Shown here in pieces: positions 8,341 through 19,675 of a stretch of DNA of 64,000 nt. Below the pieces are notes generated by a model that did not search any database, was not told the origin of the DNA, and saw nothing but the letters and a program-made list of their open reading frames with translations. Each line of letters opens with the position of its first letter. Positions within the stretch are counted from its first letter, which is position 1. The translations under genes were made by a program, and so were the position numbers. Source of the DNA: Nocardia suismassiliense (GTDB lineage Bacteria > Actinomycetota > Actinomycetes > Mycobacteriales > Mycobacteriaceae); the NCBI RefSeq assembly GCF_900269665.1, contig NZ_LT985361.1, positions 7,042,881 to 7,106,880 on the forward strand, given 5' to 3'.

Positions 8341-9300
8341 TCAGACGCCGCGGCGGCGTTGTGCTTTGGCGCGCATTTCCGCGGCTGCGGCTTCCATTTC
8401 GGGGGTGACCTTGAAGTGTCCGCCCCAGTCGTTCAGGGAGCCGGGCGGGTACTCCGGGGCCGGGAGGATTTGGCGAAGTAGGCGTTCTGGGAGGCCGCGG
8501 CGTTGCCATTCGCGGGGGTAGCCGAGGGACACCTCCTCGAAGCGGACGCCGTCGTAATGCGAGGTGCGCGGGATGTGCAGGTGGCCGTAGACCGAGCAGA
8601 CCACGTTGTAGCGGGTGTGCCAGTCGGCGGTCAGTTCAGTGCCGCACCAGAGCGCGAACTCGGGATAGAACAGCACGTCGGTGGGCTGACGAACCATCGG
8701 GAAGTGGTTGATCAGGACCAGCGGCGTGCCCTCGGGCAGCGCGTCCAGCTTGCGTTTGGTGAACTGCACGCGGGCGTGGCACCACGCGTCGCGCGTCAGG
8801 TACGGGTCCGGGGAGAGCAGGTATTCGTCGGTGGCCACCACATTGCGGTCTCGCGCAATGGCGAGCCCTTCGGCCTTTGTGGTGGCGCCTTCCGGCAGGA
8901 ACGAGTAGTCGTACAGCAGGAACAGCGGCGCCAGCGTCACCGGCCCGCCGTACTGCTCCGCGCCCGCACCCTCCCACACCGGGAACGGGTCCTCCGGGGT
9001 CAGCACGTCGAGGTCGCGGCAGATCGAGACGAGGTAGTCGTAGCGGGCGACGCCGGTCATCTGCACCGGATCCTTCGCCGTCGTCCACAGCTCGTGGTTG
9101 CCGGGCACCCAGATAACCTTGGCGAACCGGCCACGCAGCAACTCCAGTGCCCACCGGAAATCGTCGGTCTTCTCCCCCACGTCCCCGGCCACGATCAGCC
9201 AGTCCTCCGGTGAGTCGGCGTGGATCTGCTCGACTACCGGCCGATTCCCCTGGTGTCCGACATGAATGTCGCTCACCGCCATCAACTTGGGTATCACCAC
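8341..9300 (-). CDS. pptH: Metallophosphoesterase, PptH-like phosphopantetheinyl hydrolase
   Basis: Calcineurin-like metallophosphoesterase. The five metal motifs are present: MAVSDIHVGH, IVAGDVGEKTDD, VPGNHELW, INHFPMV and VYGHLHIPR. The M. tuberculosis protein in this position (Rv2795c, PptH) removes phosphopantetheine from carrier proteins and opposes PptT; I infer the same role from sequence and from the pptH-pptT-truB order. The start is placed at GTG 9300 (VVIPKLMAVSDIH), with AAGG upstream; a frame extends to 9339. The product is 319 aa. Confidence 0.88.
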   Translation of the reverse strand: MVIPKLMAVSDIHVGHQGNRPVVEQIHADSPEDWLIVAGDVGEKTDDFRWALELLRGRFAKVIWVPGNHELWTTAKDPVQMTGVARYDYLVSICRDLDVLTPEDPFPVWEGAGAEQYGGPVTLAPLFLLYDYSFLPEGATTKAEGLAIARDRNVVATDEYLLSPDPYLTRDAWCHARVQFTKRKLDALPEGTPLVLINHFPMVRQPTDVLFYPEFALWCGTELTADWHTRYNVVCSVYGHLHIPRTSHYDGVRFEEVSLGYPREWQRRGLPERLLRQILPAPEYPPGSLNDWGGHFKVTPEMEAAAAEMRAKAQRRRGV

Positions 9301-9665
9301 ACCTACCTTGGCACACTCCCACCACCCCGCGCCCGTCACCCCGCGCTCTCCCTGTCACGCGCCACAAGGCGAGCACTCCTCGAGACCCGCCCGAGATCAA
9401 GGTATGGCCGGGACCATGATCGACGGAACACTGTGGCGGCAAAGCGCAAGGGGGCCGCCGGCATGTCCCGTTCGTCATGAGTGGTGCCCTGCTACCGGTG
9501 CGGGCTGTGATTGCCGCGCTGGCTGTGATTGCGGCGCTGGCTGTGATTGTGTCGCCGGGTGCTCGCGGTGCTTTTGGTGGGCGCTGTTATCGAGATCGAG
9601 GCGCTGGTTGCCGCAGGCGCGGTTGCGCTGGCGGCGTCGGCGCGGTCCAGGTCGCGGCAGCCCGC
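9301..9665. other. Intergenic region with a hairpin and an 18-bp triple repeat
   Basis: No convincing gene. It contains a third copy of the hairpin family (9423-9471) and three direct repeats of about 18 bp built on GGCTGTGATTGC (9503-9520, 9521-9538, 9539-9556). A plus-strand frame across the repeats encodes a hydrophobic run but continues antisense into dinF. Confidence 0.5.
9423..9471 (-). repeat. Third hairpin of the array-related family
   Basis: ACGGAACA (9423-9430) faces TGTCCCGT (9464-9471); seven of eight positions pair and the eighth becomes G-U in RNA. On the minus strand the centre reads TTGCGCTTTGCCGCCACAG, close to the TCGCACTTTGCCGCAGCCA centre of the hairpin at 5035-5091. Confidence 0.55.
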
Positions 9666-11111
9666 CTATACCTGTTGCCGGGGGATTTCAGCGCCGATCT
9701 GCGCCCACCGTCCGGACCAGGCTCGCCAGGAAACCGCGACCAGCCGCAGCATCATGAAAGCGACCAGCCCGGACCAGATTCCGGCGATACCCCAGTCGAA
9801 GACCAGGGAAAGCCAGATGGCGGGGAGGAAGCCGAGGATGGCGGCGGCGAGGGTGCTGGTGCGCAGGTAGGCCGCGTCGCCCGCGCCGAGCAGGACGCCG
9901 TCGAGGGCGAAGACGATGCCTGCCACGGGGATGATGCAGACGAAGAACCACCAGGCGACATGGGTGCGGTTCAGGACGTCGGGATCGTCGGTGAACAGTT
10001 TCGGGATAAGCATGGCACCCGCGGCGAAGCACGCGGCCAGGGCGAGGGCGAAGATCTCCGACCACCGGGTGACCCGGGCGGCCAGTCCGCGGGCACCACG
10101 CGCGTCACCGGCACCGAGGGCCGCGCCGACCAGGGTTTGGGCGGCGATGGCGAGCGAATCCAGCGTCAGGGCAAGGAAGTTCCACAGCTGTAGGACCAAC
10201 TGGTGGGCGGCGACAGAGGCCGCACCGAAGCGCGCCGCGACGGCGGCGGCGGAGACGAAGCACGCTTGGAAGGCGAGACTGCGGGCGATCAGGTCACGAC
10301 CGAGCACCAGCTGCGCGCGCATCACCGACCAGTGCGGCACGAGGGAAACACGCTCCCTGACAAGGGCATTCAGAAACAGCCCGGCCATCACCAGCTGACC
10401 GGCAACATTCGCGACGGCGGACCCGGGCAACTCCCACCGCGGCGCCCCGAACCATCCGTGCACCAGCACCGGACACAACACCGCCGAAACACCCAGCCCG
10501 GCAACAACATAGACGAGCGGCCGCCGAGTCTCCCGCCCCCCGCCCAACCCCCCGTTCCCCGCCATGGAGATCAAAATCAGCGGCACCCCGAACAGCGCGA
10601 CCCGCACCCAAACCAACGCCTCGTCCGCGATGTCCCCACCACCGGAGATCGCATTGATCAGCGGTACCGCGAAAACCTGGACCAGCAGCAGAATCAGCGC
10701 ACCGGCTACGATCGCCAACCACGTCGCCTGCACCCCCTCGGCCACCGCACCCCGCTCATCCCCCGCACCGTGCCGACGCGCCGCCCGCGCCGTCGTCCCG
10801 TACGACAGGAACGTCAACTGCGAACTCACCTGCGCCAGAATCAATCCCCCGACCGCGAGCCCGGCCAACGCCAGCGCCCCGAGCCGTCCGACCACAGCGA
10901 GATCGAACAGCAGATACAGCGGCTCGGCCACCAACACCCCCAGCGTCGGCAGCGCAAGCCCGAGAATGCGTCGCGGCCCCACCCCGGCCGCCGAATCCGA
11001 CGCTGTAGCAACACGAGAAACGTCCCCGGCTCCCCCGGAAACATCCGACGCCGTGCCAACGAGCGCAGGATCCTCGGTTCCGCCGGAGACCTCCGCACCG
11101 CCCGAGCTCAT
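9666..11111 (-). CDS. dinF: MATE-family transporter, DinF type
   Basis: Multidrug and toxic compound extrusion-type membrane transporter with about 12 hydrophobic segments, such as LGLALPTLGVLVAEPLYLLF, LAGLAVGGLILAQVSSQL and LLLVQVFAVPLINAISGGGD. The two-fold repeat typical of MATE proteins can be seen. ATG 11111 gives 481 aa; GTG 11120 with GGGGAGG just upstream is a real alternative, and the frame opens at 11183. The N-terminal 40 residues are low-complexity Gly/Ala/Ser. It is last in the rimP-to-dinF run, as in mycobacteria. Substrate unknown. Confidence 0.9.
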   Translation of the reverse strand: MSSGGAEVSGGTEDPALVGTASDVSGGAGDVSRVATASDSAAGVGPRRILGLALPTLGVLVAEPLYLLFDLAVVGRLGALALAGLAVGGLILAQVSSQLTFLSYGTTARAARRHGAGDERGAVAEGVQATWLAIVAGALILLLVQVFAVPLINAISGGGDIADEALVWVRVALFGVPLILISMAGNGGLGGGRETRRPLVYVVAGLGVSAVLCPVLVHGWFGAPRWELPGSAVANVAGQLVMAGLFLNALVRERVSLVPHWSVMRAQLVLGRDLIARSLAFQACFVSAAAVAARFGAASVAAHQLVLQLWNFLALTLDSLAIAAQTLVGAALGAGDARGARGLAARVTRWSEIFALALAACFAAGAMLIPKLFTDDPDVLNRTHVAWWFFVCIIPVAGIVFALDGVLLGAGDAAYLRTSTLAAAILGFLPAIWLSLVFDWGIAGIWSGLVAFMMLRLVAVSWRAWSGRWAQIGAEIPRQQV

Positions 11112-11198
11112 CGAACCCACGAAACCTCCCCGTCGCCGCCTACGATCCTGCCCACGCGAGACTCTGCCACGAGCCACCGACAAACAGCCGCGGCAGCC

Positions 11199-12200
11199 TC
11201 ACCCGAGCGCAGCCAGCAACCCGGCAACCAGATCGTCCGGATTCCCATAAGCCGTGTACCCAGCGGCAAATCGATGGCCACCCCCACCGAGCGCGGTCGC
11301 TATCTCCGCAACATCCACCCCGTCGTCCGCCCCGGGCCGACTGTCCCTGGCCCGCAACGACACCGTCCACCGATCGGCGACGCTACTGGACTGCTTGAAC
11401 ACCGCGGCGATCCCCGCCTCCGAGGTGGTGCGCACGATGTCGATGACACTCTCCGCCTCCTCGGAACTCACCCCGGCGATGTCCTCACGCCGCACGACCG
11501 CATAAACCAGCCCGATGCCGCCGTGCACCCCAGGCTCGAGCTGCGCGGTACTCAGTACCCGGGACAGCATGGTCAACCACCCGAACGGATGCGTGTCCAG
11601 CAAGGCCCTGGCGATCTCGGCACTATCGATACCGGTGGCGAGCAGCCGCTCGGCCAACTCGTGCGTACCGGGACGAACCCACCGAAACGAGCCGGTATCG
11701 GTGACCAGCCCGGCGTAAAGGCAGTGCGCCACTTCGGCATCGATCGGCACACCCCACGCGTCGAGCAGCCGCACAATCAAACTGGTCGTCGATTCCGCGC
11801 CCGCATCGATCACATTGATCGATCCGAACCGGGTATTGGACCGATGATGGTCGAGCACCAAAGTCTTTGCGGCCCCGGACATTCGATCGGCCAGCGCACC
11901 GAGCCGCCCGGCACTGCCGCAGTCGACCGCGACCAGCAGATCGACCTCGGCAGGCACGTCGCCGGGCGCCACCAGGTGGTGCACCCCGGGCAGCGACCGC
12001 ATCGACTCCGGCAGTTCGGCCGGTTCGGCGAACGACACCCATACCGGTATCCCGCGCCGATGCAGGACCAGCGCCAGCGCGAGACCGCTGCCGACGGTGT
12101 CGGCGTCCGGTTGCACATGGCAGAGGATGGTGACCGAGCGGGCGGCGTTCAACGCCTCGACGGCAGATTCGAGGTCGACCGCGTCCCGCATCGTCGTCAT
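11199..12200 (-). CDS. nrnA: DHH-family phosphoesterase, NrnA/CnpB type
   Basis: DHH/DHHA1 phosphodiesterase. Motifs: CHVQPDADTVGSGLAL, VAVDCGSAGRLG, LVLDHHRSNTRFG (the DHH signature) and the C-terminal substrate-binding GGGGHRFAAGYTAYG. Family members hydrolyse nano-RNA, pAp and, in mycobacteria (Rv2837c), linear or cyclic di-AMP; which substrates apply here is not decidable from sequence. The 333-aa gene follows rbfA by 13 bases. Confidence 0.93.
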   Translation of the reverse strand: MTTMRDAVDLESAVEALNAARSVTILCHVQPDADTVGSGLALALVLHRRGIPVWVSFAEPAELPESMRSLPGVHHLVAPGDVPAEVDLLVAVDCGSAGRLGALADRMSGAAKTLVLDHHRSNTRFGSINVIDAGAESTTSLIVRLLDAWGVPIDAEVAHCLYAGLVTDTGSFRWVRPGTHELAERLLATGIDSAEIARALLDTHPFGWLTMLSRVLSTAQLEPGVHGGIGLVYAVVRREDIAGVSSEEAESVIDIVRTTSEAGIAAVFKQSSSVADRWTVSLRARDSRPGADDGVDVAEIATALGGGGHRFAAGYTAYGNPDDLVAGLLAALG

Positions 12201-12213
12201 CGTCTACCGCATG

Positions 12214-12657
12214 TCACTCTGCGTCGTCGCGTTCGACCTTGTACGGGTCGGCGTCGCCGGCGTGCCTGGCGTTGGCCGCCACTTTCGCCACCTCTTCGTC
12301 CGCGGCCTTGGCCCTGGCCAGCAGTTCTTCCATGTCCTTCGCGACCTCGGGCACTTTGTCGAGCACGAACGCCAGGGTCGGCGTGAACTTCACGCCGGTG
12401 CCCGCGCCCACCTTCGAGCGCAGCACCCCCTTGGCTTTTTCCAGGCCCGCCGCGGCGCCCTGGTAGTCCGGTTCGGTGTCCAAGGTTTCGCCGAGGACCG
12501 TGTAGTACACCGTCGCCTCACGCAGATCGCCGGTGACCTTGGCATCGGTAATGGTCACGAAACCCAGCCGCGGATCCTTGATCTCATATTCGATCGCGGT
12601 CGCCACGATCGAGGAAATCCGCTTGGCGAGTCGGCGTGCCCTGGCTTGATCCACCAT
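12214..12657 (-). CDS. rbfA: 30S ribosome-binding factor A
   Basis: KH-fold factor needed for 16S rRNA maturation and cold adaptation. The 147-aa protein shows QARARRLAKRISSIVATAIE, KDPRLGFVTITDAKVTGDLR and FTPTLAFVLDKVPEVAKDME, all typical of RbfA, with an acidic charged tail. It lies between the DUF503 gene and nrnA in the conserved translation operon. Confidence 0.96.
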   Translation of the reverse strand: MVDQARARRLAKRISSIVATAIEYEIKDPRLGFVTITDAKVTGDLREATVYYTVLGETLDTEPDYQGAAAGLEKAKGVLRSKVGAGTGVKFTPTLAFVLDKVPEVAKDMEELLARAKAADEEVAKVAANARHAGDADPYKVERDDAE

Positions 12658-12711
12658 GGCTGAACCTTCCTCACTCTGTCTATTGTCGGTGGAACCAACG
12701 GTCCACCGTTA

Positions 12712-13002
12712 TCAGTCTTCGGGCCCGAAGATCCTGCGGCGTACTGCCAGCAACTGTAACTCCGGACGTGCCGCGACATGCCGCTCACAACGGTCGAGTA
12801 CCTCGGTCAGGTGATCCATACCGGAACTGACCAGGGCAACCCCCAGCAATGATCGGCGGTAGCGGTCTTGCTCCCCGCCCTCGGCGGCACTCACGCCGAA
12901 GCGCTGCAACTCGGCCAGGATCGGCCGGATCACGGAACGCTTCTCTTTCAGTGAATGCACGTCACCGAGCAGAAGATCGAACTCGAGTGCCCCCAGGAAC
13001 AC
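12712..13002 (-). CDS. DUF503 (YlxP-like) protein
   Basis: A 96-aa protein of the DUF503/YlxP family, conserved next to infB and rbfA and probably linked to ribosome assembly. Core: FLGALEFDLLLGDVHSLKEK and RSVIRPILAELQRFGVSAAE. The start at GTG 13002 is chosen because AAAGAGG lies 8 bases upstream; GTG 13008 is too close to it and the frame to 13056 adds an unrelated N-terminus. Confidence 0.86.
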   Translation of the reverse strand: MFLGALEFDLLLGDVHSLKEKRSVIRPILAELQRFGVSAAEGGEQDRYRRSLLGVALVSSGMDHLTEVLDRCERHVAARPELQLLAVRRRIFGPED

Positions 13003-13052
13003 CTGCACACCTCTTTGTGTCGAAAAGGCACGAGCTCCGAGCAGCTCGCCGC

Positions 13053-13089
13053 GCACGTCACGCCGAGCGGGTAGCCCGGCGTGACGTGC
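13053..13089 (-). terminator. Strong hairpin between infB and the DUF503 gene
   Basis: Perfect 12-bp stem GCACGTCACGCC (13053-13064) and GGCGTGACGTGC (13078-13089), starting 10 bases after the infB stop on the minus strand. No U-rich tail follows. It may terminate or attenuate between infB and the DUF503-rbfA-nrnA-dinF genes. Confidence 0.7.
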
Positions 13090-13099
13090 GGTCGAGAAC

Positions 13100-16141
<3,042 letters not shown>

Positions 16142-16251
16142 TGCTCTCCTCACTGAGAGGTCGAGCAGGTGCTCCCGTTGTTCAGGGACGGGGCCCGCAC
16201 GACCTCGGGTTATCTCCGATGGACGTTCATCGTTGGTGCTTCACGGTGTGC

Positions 16252-16614
16252 TCATGAGTGCTCGTGCCTGTTCTCGAGGTACTGCTCCAGGGCTGAGATA
16301 TCCAGATTTCCGGACACTCTTAGTGCTCTGCCGAATGCTCGGCGCCGTTCTGCCGCGGTCAGACAAGCCGAGACGGGGTGCAACCAGGCACCCCGTCCGG
16401 GAAGTCTGCGCCGCGGATCAGGAACAATCGCGACGGAGTGGGCACCGTTTCCGGTATCCGATTCCCGTGCCACGATCCGCAACAGATCGGCGGCCAACTC
16501 GCGCTTCCGGCATCCGATACAGGTCCGAATCGGTTGCGCGTGCTGAACCTGTGTCCACTCTACCGCCGACCCGGTCGGATCAACGAACCGCTCCCCCGCG
16601 GAAGTTACCAACAT
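16252..16614 (-). CDS. ylxR: YlxR-family (DUF448) RNA-binding protein
   Basis: Small nucleic-acid-binding protein conserved between nusA and infB. The two family motifs are visible: RTCIGCRKRELAADLLRIVA and LPGRGAWLHPVSACLTAAE. Start uncertain: ATG 16614 gives 120 aa; TTG 16683, which overlaps the nusA stop, gives 143 aa; a GTG nearer the motif would give about 103 aa. All readings keep the conserved domain. Its position suggests co-transcription with nusA. Confidence 0.88.
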   Translation of the reverse strand: MLVTSAGERFVDPTGSAVEWTQVQHAQPIRTCIGCRKRELAADLLRIVARESDTGNGAHSVAIVPDPRRRLPGRGAWLHPVSACLTAAERRRAFGRALRVSGNLDISALEQYLENRHEHS

Positions 16615-16679
16615 GTCATCCCGACGGTTCGATTCCCGACCCGTCCCGTCCAACGGACGGTGCGCCGCGTCGGTTCCGG

Positions 16680-17711
16680 TCAACTGCGGTGGGCCTCGGT
16701 CCGCACCGAGCCGCCGCCCATGTCAGGGGCGGCGTCGCTGCGGATATCGATGCGCCAGCCGGTCAGCCGGGCGGCCAGGCGGGCGTTCTGCCCCTCCTTG
16801 CCGATGGCCAGCGAGAGCTGGAAATCGGGCACCACGACTCGCGCGGCGCGCGCCTCCGGATCGACAATGGTGACCGACACCACTTTCGACGGCGAGAGCG
16901 CATTGCCGACGAAGGTCGCCGGATCCTCGGCGTAATCGATGATGTCGATCTTCTCGCCGGCCAGCTCGCTCATCACGTTGCGCACACGCTGCCCCATCGG
17001 CCCGATGCAGGCGCCCTTGGCGTTCACGCCGGACACGGTGCTGCGCACCGCGATCTTGGAGCGGTGCCCGGCCTCGCGCGCCACCGCGACGATTTCGACG
17101 GAGCCATCGGCGATTTCGGGGACCTCGAGCGCGAACAGCCGCCGCACCAGATTCGGATGCGTGCGCGACAGGGTGATCTGCGGGCCGCGCGGACCGCGCG
17201 AGACACCGACGACGTAACACTTGATCCGGTCGCCGTGCTCGTAGGTCTCCCCCGGCACCTGCTCGGCGGGCGGGATCAGGCCCTCCGCGCCGTGCAATTC
17301 ACTGCCGATGCGCACCACGATGGTGCCGCGGGCGTTGGCTCTCGCGTCGCGCTGCACCACGCCGCCGACGATGTCACCCTCGTGCGTGGAGAACTCGCCG
17401 AAGGACTTCTCGTTCTCGGCGTCCCGCAGCCGCTGCAGCACCACCTGACGCGCGGTGGTCGCCGCGATCCGGCCGAAACCCTCTGGGGTGTCGTCCCATT
17501 CGGAGACCATGTTGCCGTCGGCGTCCAGTTCGCGCGCCATCACCCGGACCGTTCCGGTCTTCTGGTTGATGTCGATGCGCGCGTTGGGCTGATGGCCCTC
17601 GGTGTGCCGGTAAGCGGTGAGCAGCGCCGACTCGATCGCGGAGATCACGGTCTCGATCGAGATCCCCTTGTCGGCGACGATCGCACGCAGGGCTTCGATT
17701 TCGATGTTCAT
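16680..17711 (-). CDS. nusA: Transcription termination/antitermination protein NusA
   Basis: Binds RNA polymerase and nascent RNA to control pausing and termination. At 343 aa it has the short actinobacterial form without the C-terminal acidic repeats. An N-terminal RNAP-binding domain (DKGISIETVISAIESALL) is followed by an S1 domain (EGDIVGGVVQRDARANARG) and KH1/KH2 domains (ACIGPMGQRVRNVMSELAGE, LAIGKEGQNARLAARLTGW). Its ATG overlaps the rimP stop by 4 bases. Confidence 0.97.
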   Translation of the reverse strand: MNIEIEALRAIVADKGISIETVISAIESALLTAYRHTEGHQPNARIDINQKTGTVRVMARELDADGNMVSEWDDTPEGFGRIAATTARQVVLQRLRDAENEKSFGEFSTHEGDIVGGVVQRDARANARGTIVVRIGSELHGAEGLIPPAEQVPGETYEHGDRIKCYVVGVSRGPRGPQITLSRTHPNLVRRLFALEVPEIADGSVEIVAVAREAGHRSKIAVRSTVSGVNAKGACIGPMGQRVRNVMSELAGEKIDIIDYAEDPATFVGNALSPSKVVSVTIVDPEARAARVVVPDFQLSLAIGKEGQNARLAARLTGWRIDIRSDAAPDMGGGSVRTEAHRS

Positions 17712-18382
17712 TCCACGATCCCTTCGGTCGGCGAATCGGACGCTGGTACTGATTCGGGTAGTAATGGTGTTGATCCTCGAACATCCGCGGCGTCGACCGC
17801 CGGCACATCATCTTCTTGACCAGGGACCGGGCGACCGGGGACCACGCCGCCGGCCAGCTCCAATTCCCTGGCGCCCGGCTTGGCGAACTCGACCTGCACC
17901 ACCGCCTCGGCGATGTCGGCCACCGGAATCCGCACCCGGTGCGGCTTGTGTTTGCCGCCGAGTACCAGGGCCACTGTATCGCCGCTGAGCTCGCCGACCC
18001 TGGCCTCGAATTTCGCCGAGCCACCCGGCTCGGGGGCCTGCGCGGCCTCGCGCAGGTGGACGCGCACCTTGCGCCCGCGCGCGCGACGCCAGTGCCGGTC
18101 CGCGGTGAGCGGACGGTCCACGCCCGGTGTGGTGACTTCCAACAGGTACGGGGTTTCCCCGAAATCGCCTGCCTCGTCCAGCAACTCCGAGAGTTCGGTG
18201 CTGAGAGCGGCGATGGTGTCCAGATCGGAAGGGCCGTCGCTGTCGACGATCACCTTCAGTCGAGCCTGCGCGTCCGCATGCTTGCCGGTCGTCGAAATAT
18301 CGACGCCCTCGAGGTCGAATCCTCGGCGTTCGACGAGTCCAGCTATCAGCTGGCTCAGCCTTTCCTCGGTCGGCATCGGCAT
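17708..18382 (-). CDS. rimP: Ribosome maturation factor RimP
   Basis: Assists 30S subunit assembly. The 224-aa protein contains ERRGFDLEGVDISTTGKHAD, LKVIVDSDGPSDLDTIAALS and YLLEVTTPGVDRPLTADRHW, the family core. The C-terminal 50 residues are a Pro/Glu/Asp-rich tail longer than in many homologues. It is first in the rimP-nusA-ylxR-infB operon; the promoter should lie between 18383 and 18579. Confidence 0.95.
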   Translation of the reverse strand: MPMPTEERLSQLIAGLVERRGFDLEGVDISTTGKHADAQARLKVIVDSDGPSDLDTIAALSTELSELLDEAGDFGETPYLLEVTTPGVDRPLTADRHWRRARGRKVRVHLREAAQAPEPGGSAKFEARVGELSGDTVALVLGGKHKPHRVRIPVADIAEAVVQVEFAKPGARELELAGGVVPGRPVPGQEDDVPAVDAADVRGSTPLLPESVPASDSPTEGIVE

Positions 18383-18579
18383 ATGGGGCGGCTCCTGGTT
18401 CAGTTGTGACGGCGGTCGGAATTTCTTCTACCGAGGGTCTAGCGTAACGCGCCCAGAGAGTGTAAAGGACCATCGGGCAGGCACTACGCACGCCACGACG
18501 CGGGTGCGCGACGGCGGCAGCGCAGCGTAACCCCGATGCCTGGTCCGGTGGCCCCTCGCGAATCTGGCACGATGGTGCC

Positions 18580-19185
18580 GTGCCTATCCGCCTTCCCGCG
18601 CAGCCGAGCGCTGCGCGCACTTCCGGCATCCCGTCCGACCGGCACGATTCCCGGTTCACCATGGGTCGCCGCAGCATGTTACGGCTCGCCGGTGGCGGCA
18701 CGGCCGGCGTGCTCGCGCTCGGCGCGGCCGCGGGCTGCGGCACCGAGGACAAGGTGTACGAACCGGATCCGCTTGCCGCCCAAGAGGTTCTGGCCCGCGC
18801 CGATGCAGCCGCGGCGACCGCGGCCATCGCGCTGGCGCCGCAGCGGCACGCTGCGCTGACCGCGATCGCGGCCGAAAGGATCGAGCACGCAGCCGCTTTG
18901 AAGGCCGAGATCGATCGGGTCATCGGCGTCTACGGCGACGGCACCAAGCCGGTCCACCGCACCCGAACGAACGGTCCCGGGCAGCCTGCGGACCCGGCCG
19001 CGGTGGGCTCCGGTACGGCCGTGCCGCCGACCACGCCGCCGACGGTGGACGCGCTACGCGCTCAGCTCACCAAGTCACGGCAGTCGGCCGCCGAACTGGC
19101 GCGCACCCAGTCGGGGTACCGGGCCGGGCTGCTCGCCTCGATCAGCGCGGCTTGCGCGGCGCAGGCGGGGGTGTTGCTCGCATGA
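18580..19185 (+). CDS. Tat-type lipoprotein, Rv2843-like
   Basis: A conserved actinobacterial protein of unknown role. The signal has a twin arginine followed by a lipobox: MGRRSMLRLAGGGTAGVL then LGAAAGC-G. The mature part is alanine-rich and mostly helical, with a proline/glycine linker in the middle. GTG 18580 gives 201 aa; ATG 18661, directly before the twin arginine, would give 174 aa and is equally plausible. The stop overlaps the next start (ATGA), so the two products probably work together. Confidence 0.85.
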   Translation: MPIRLPAQPSAARTSGIPSDRHDSRFTMGRRSMLRLAGGGTAGVLALGAAAGCGTEDKVYEPDPLAAQEVLARADAAAATAAIALAPQRHAALTAIAAERIEHAAALKAEIDRVIGVYGDGTKPVHRTRTNGPGQPADPAAVGSGTAVPPTTPPTVDALRAQLTKSRQSAAELARTQSGYRAGLLASISAACAAQAGVLLA

Positions 19186-19616
19186 CCGAAGCCGAACGCC
19201 GAGCTCTGCTCGACGCGCTGAACGCCGAATACGGCGCGGTGTACGCCTACGGCGTGATCGCCGCGTACGCCTCCGCCGAACGCGGCCGACTGGTCGCCGA
19301 GACCACCGCTGCCCACCGTGCGCGACGGGACAGCACCATCGACGCCCTGAAGGCGGGCGGTGCCACCGTGCCACCGCCGAGCGCCGCCTATACGGTTCCG
19401 TTCGCCGTCAACGACCCGATTCCGGCCGCCCGGCTGGCGGCGACGGTCGAAACCGACACCGCCGTCGCCTGGCGCTCGGTGGTCGAGCGCGCCGACTCCG
19501 AGCCCGTGCGCCGCATAGGCATTGATGCGCTCACCGAATGCGCTGTGCGCCTTGCCACTTGGCAGGCGATCCTGGGTACCAACCCGCCGACGGTGGCCTT
19601 CCCCGGCAAAGTCTGA
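19182..19616 (+). CDS. DUF4439 ferritin-like protein, Rv2844-like
   Basis: A 144-aa helical protein with the DUF4439 pattern: AEYGAVYAYGVIAAYASAER, AHRARRDSTIDAL and ECAVRLATWQAILGT. The E-x-Y and H-x-x-R-D positions resemble the ferritin-like four-helix bundle, so it may bind a metal; that is inference. The ATG at 19182 lies inside the ATGA overlap with the Tat lipoprotein gene. Confidence 0.88.
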   Translation: MTEAERRALLDALNAEYGAVYAYGVIAAYASAERGRLVAETTAAHRARRDSTIDALKAGGATVPPPSAAYTVPFAVNDPIPAARLAATVETDTAVAWRSVVERADSEPVRRIGIDALTECAVRLATWQAILGTNPPTVAFPGKV

Positions 19617-19623
19617 CGCGGCA

Positions 19624-19661
19624 AAAGGCCGGTCCCGCAGTGTTTCGCGGGCCCGGCCTTT
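19624..19661. terminator. Bidirectional hairpin terminator
   Basis: AAAGGCCGG-T-CCCGC (19624-19638) pairs with GCGGG-C-CCGGCCTTT (19647-19661), one mismatch in a 15-bp stem with an 8-nt loop. The A and T ends give a tract on both strands. It lies between convergent genes, the DUF4439 gene and the acyl-CoA dehydrogenase. Confidence 0.88.
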
Positions 19662-19675
19662 ACCGAATCGTCAGC

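Noticed and set aside
6460..8481. 673-aa plus-strand frame
   Set aside because: Antisense to truB and pptT, which are certain; composition is that of a high-GC shadow frame.
9477..10193. Plus-strand protein with a hydrophobic repeat near its start
   Set aside because: Most of it is antisense to dinF; the hydrophobic part comes from an 18-bp triple repeat and has no ribosome-binding site.
10203..12386. 727-aa plus-strand frame
   Set aside because: Antisense to dinF and nrnA; very rich in Arg, Pro and His with no fold.
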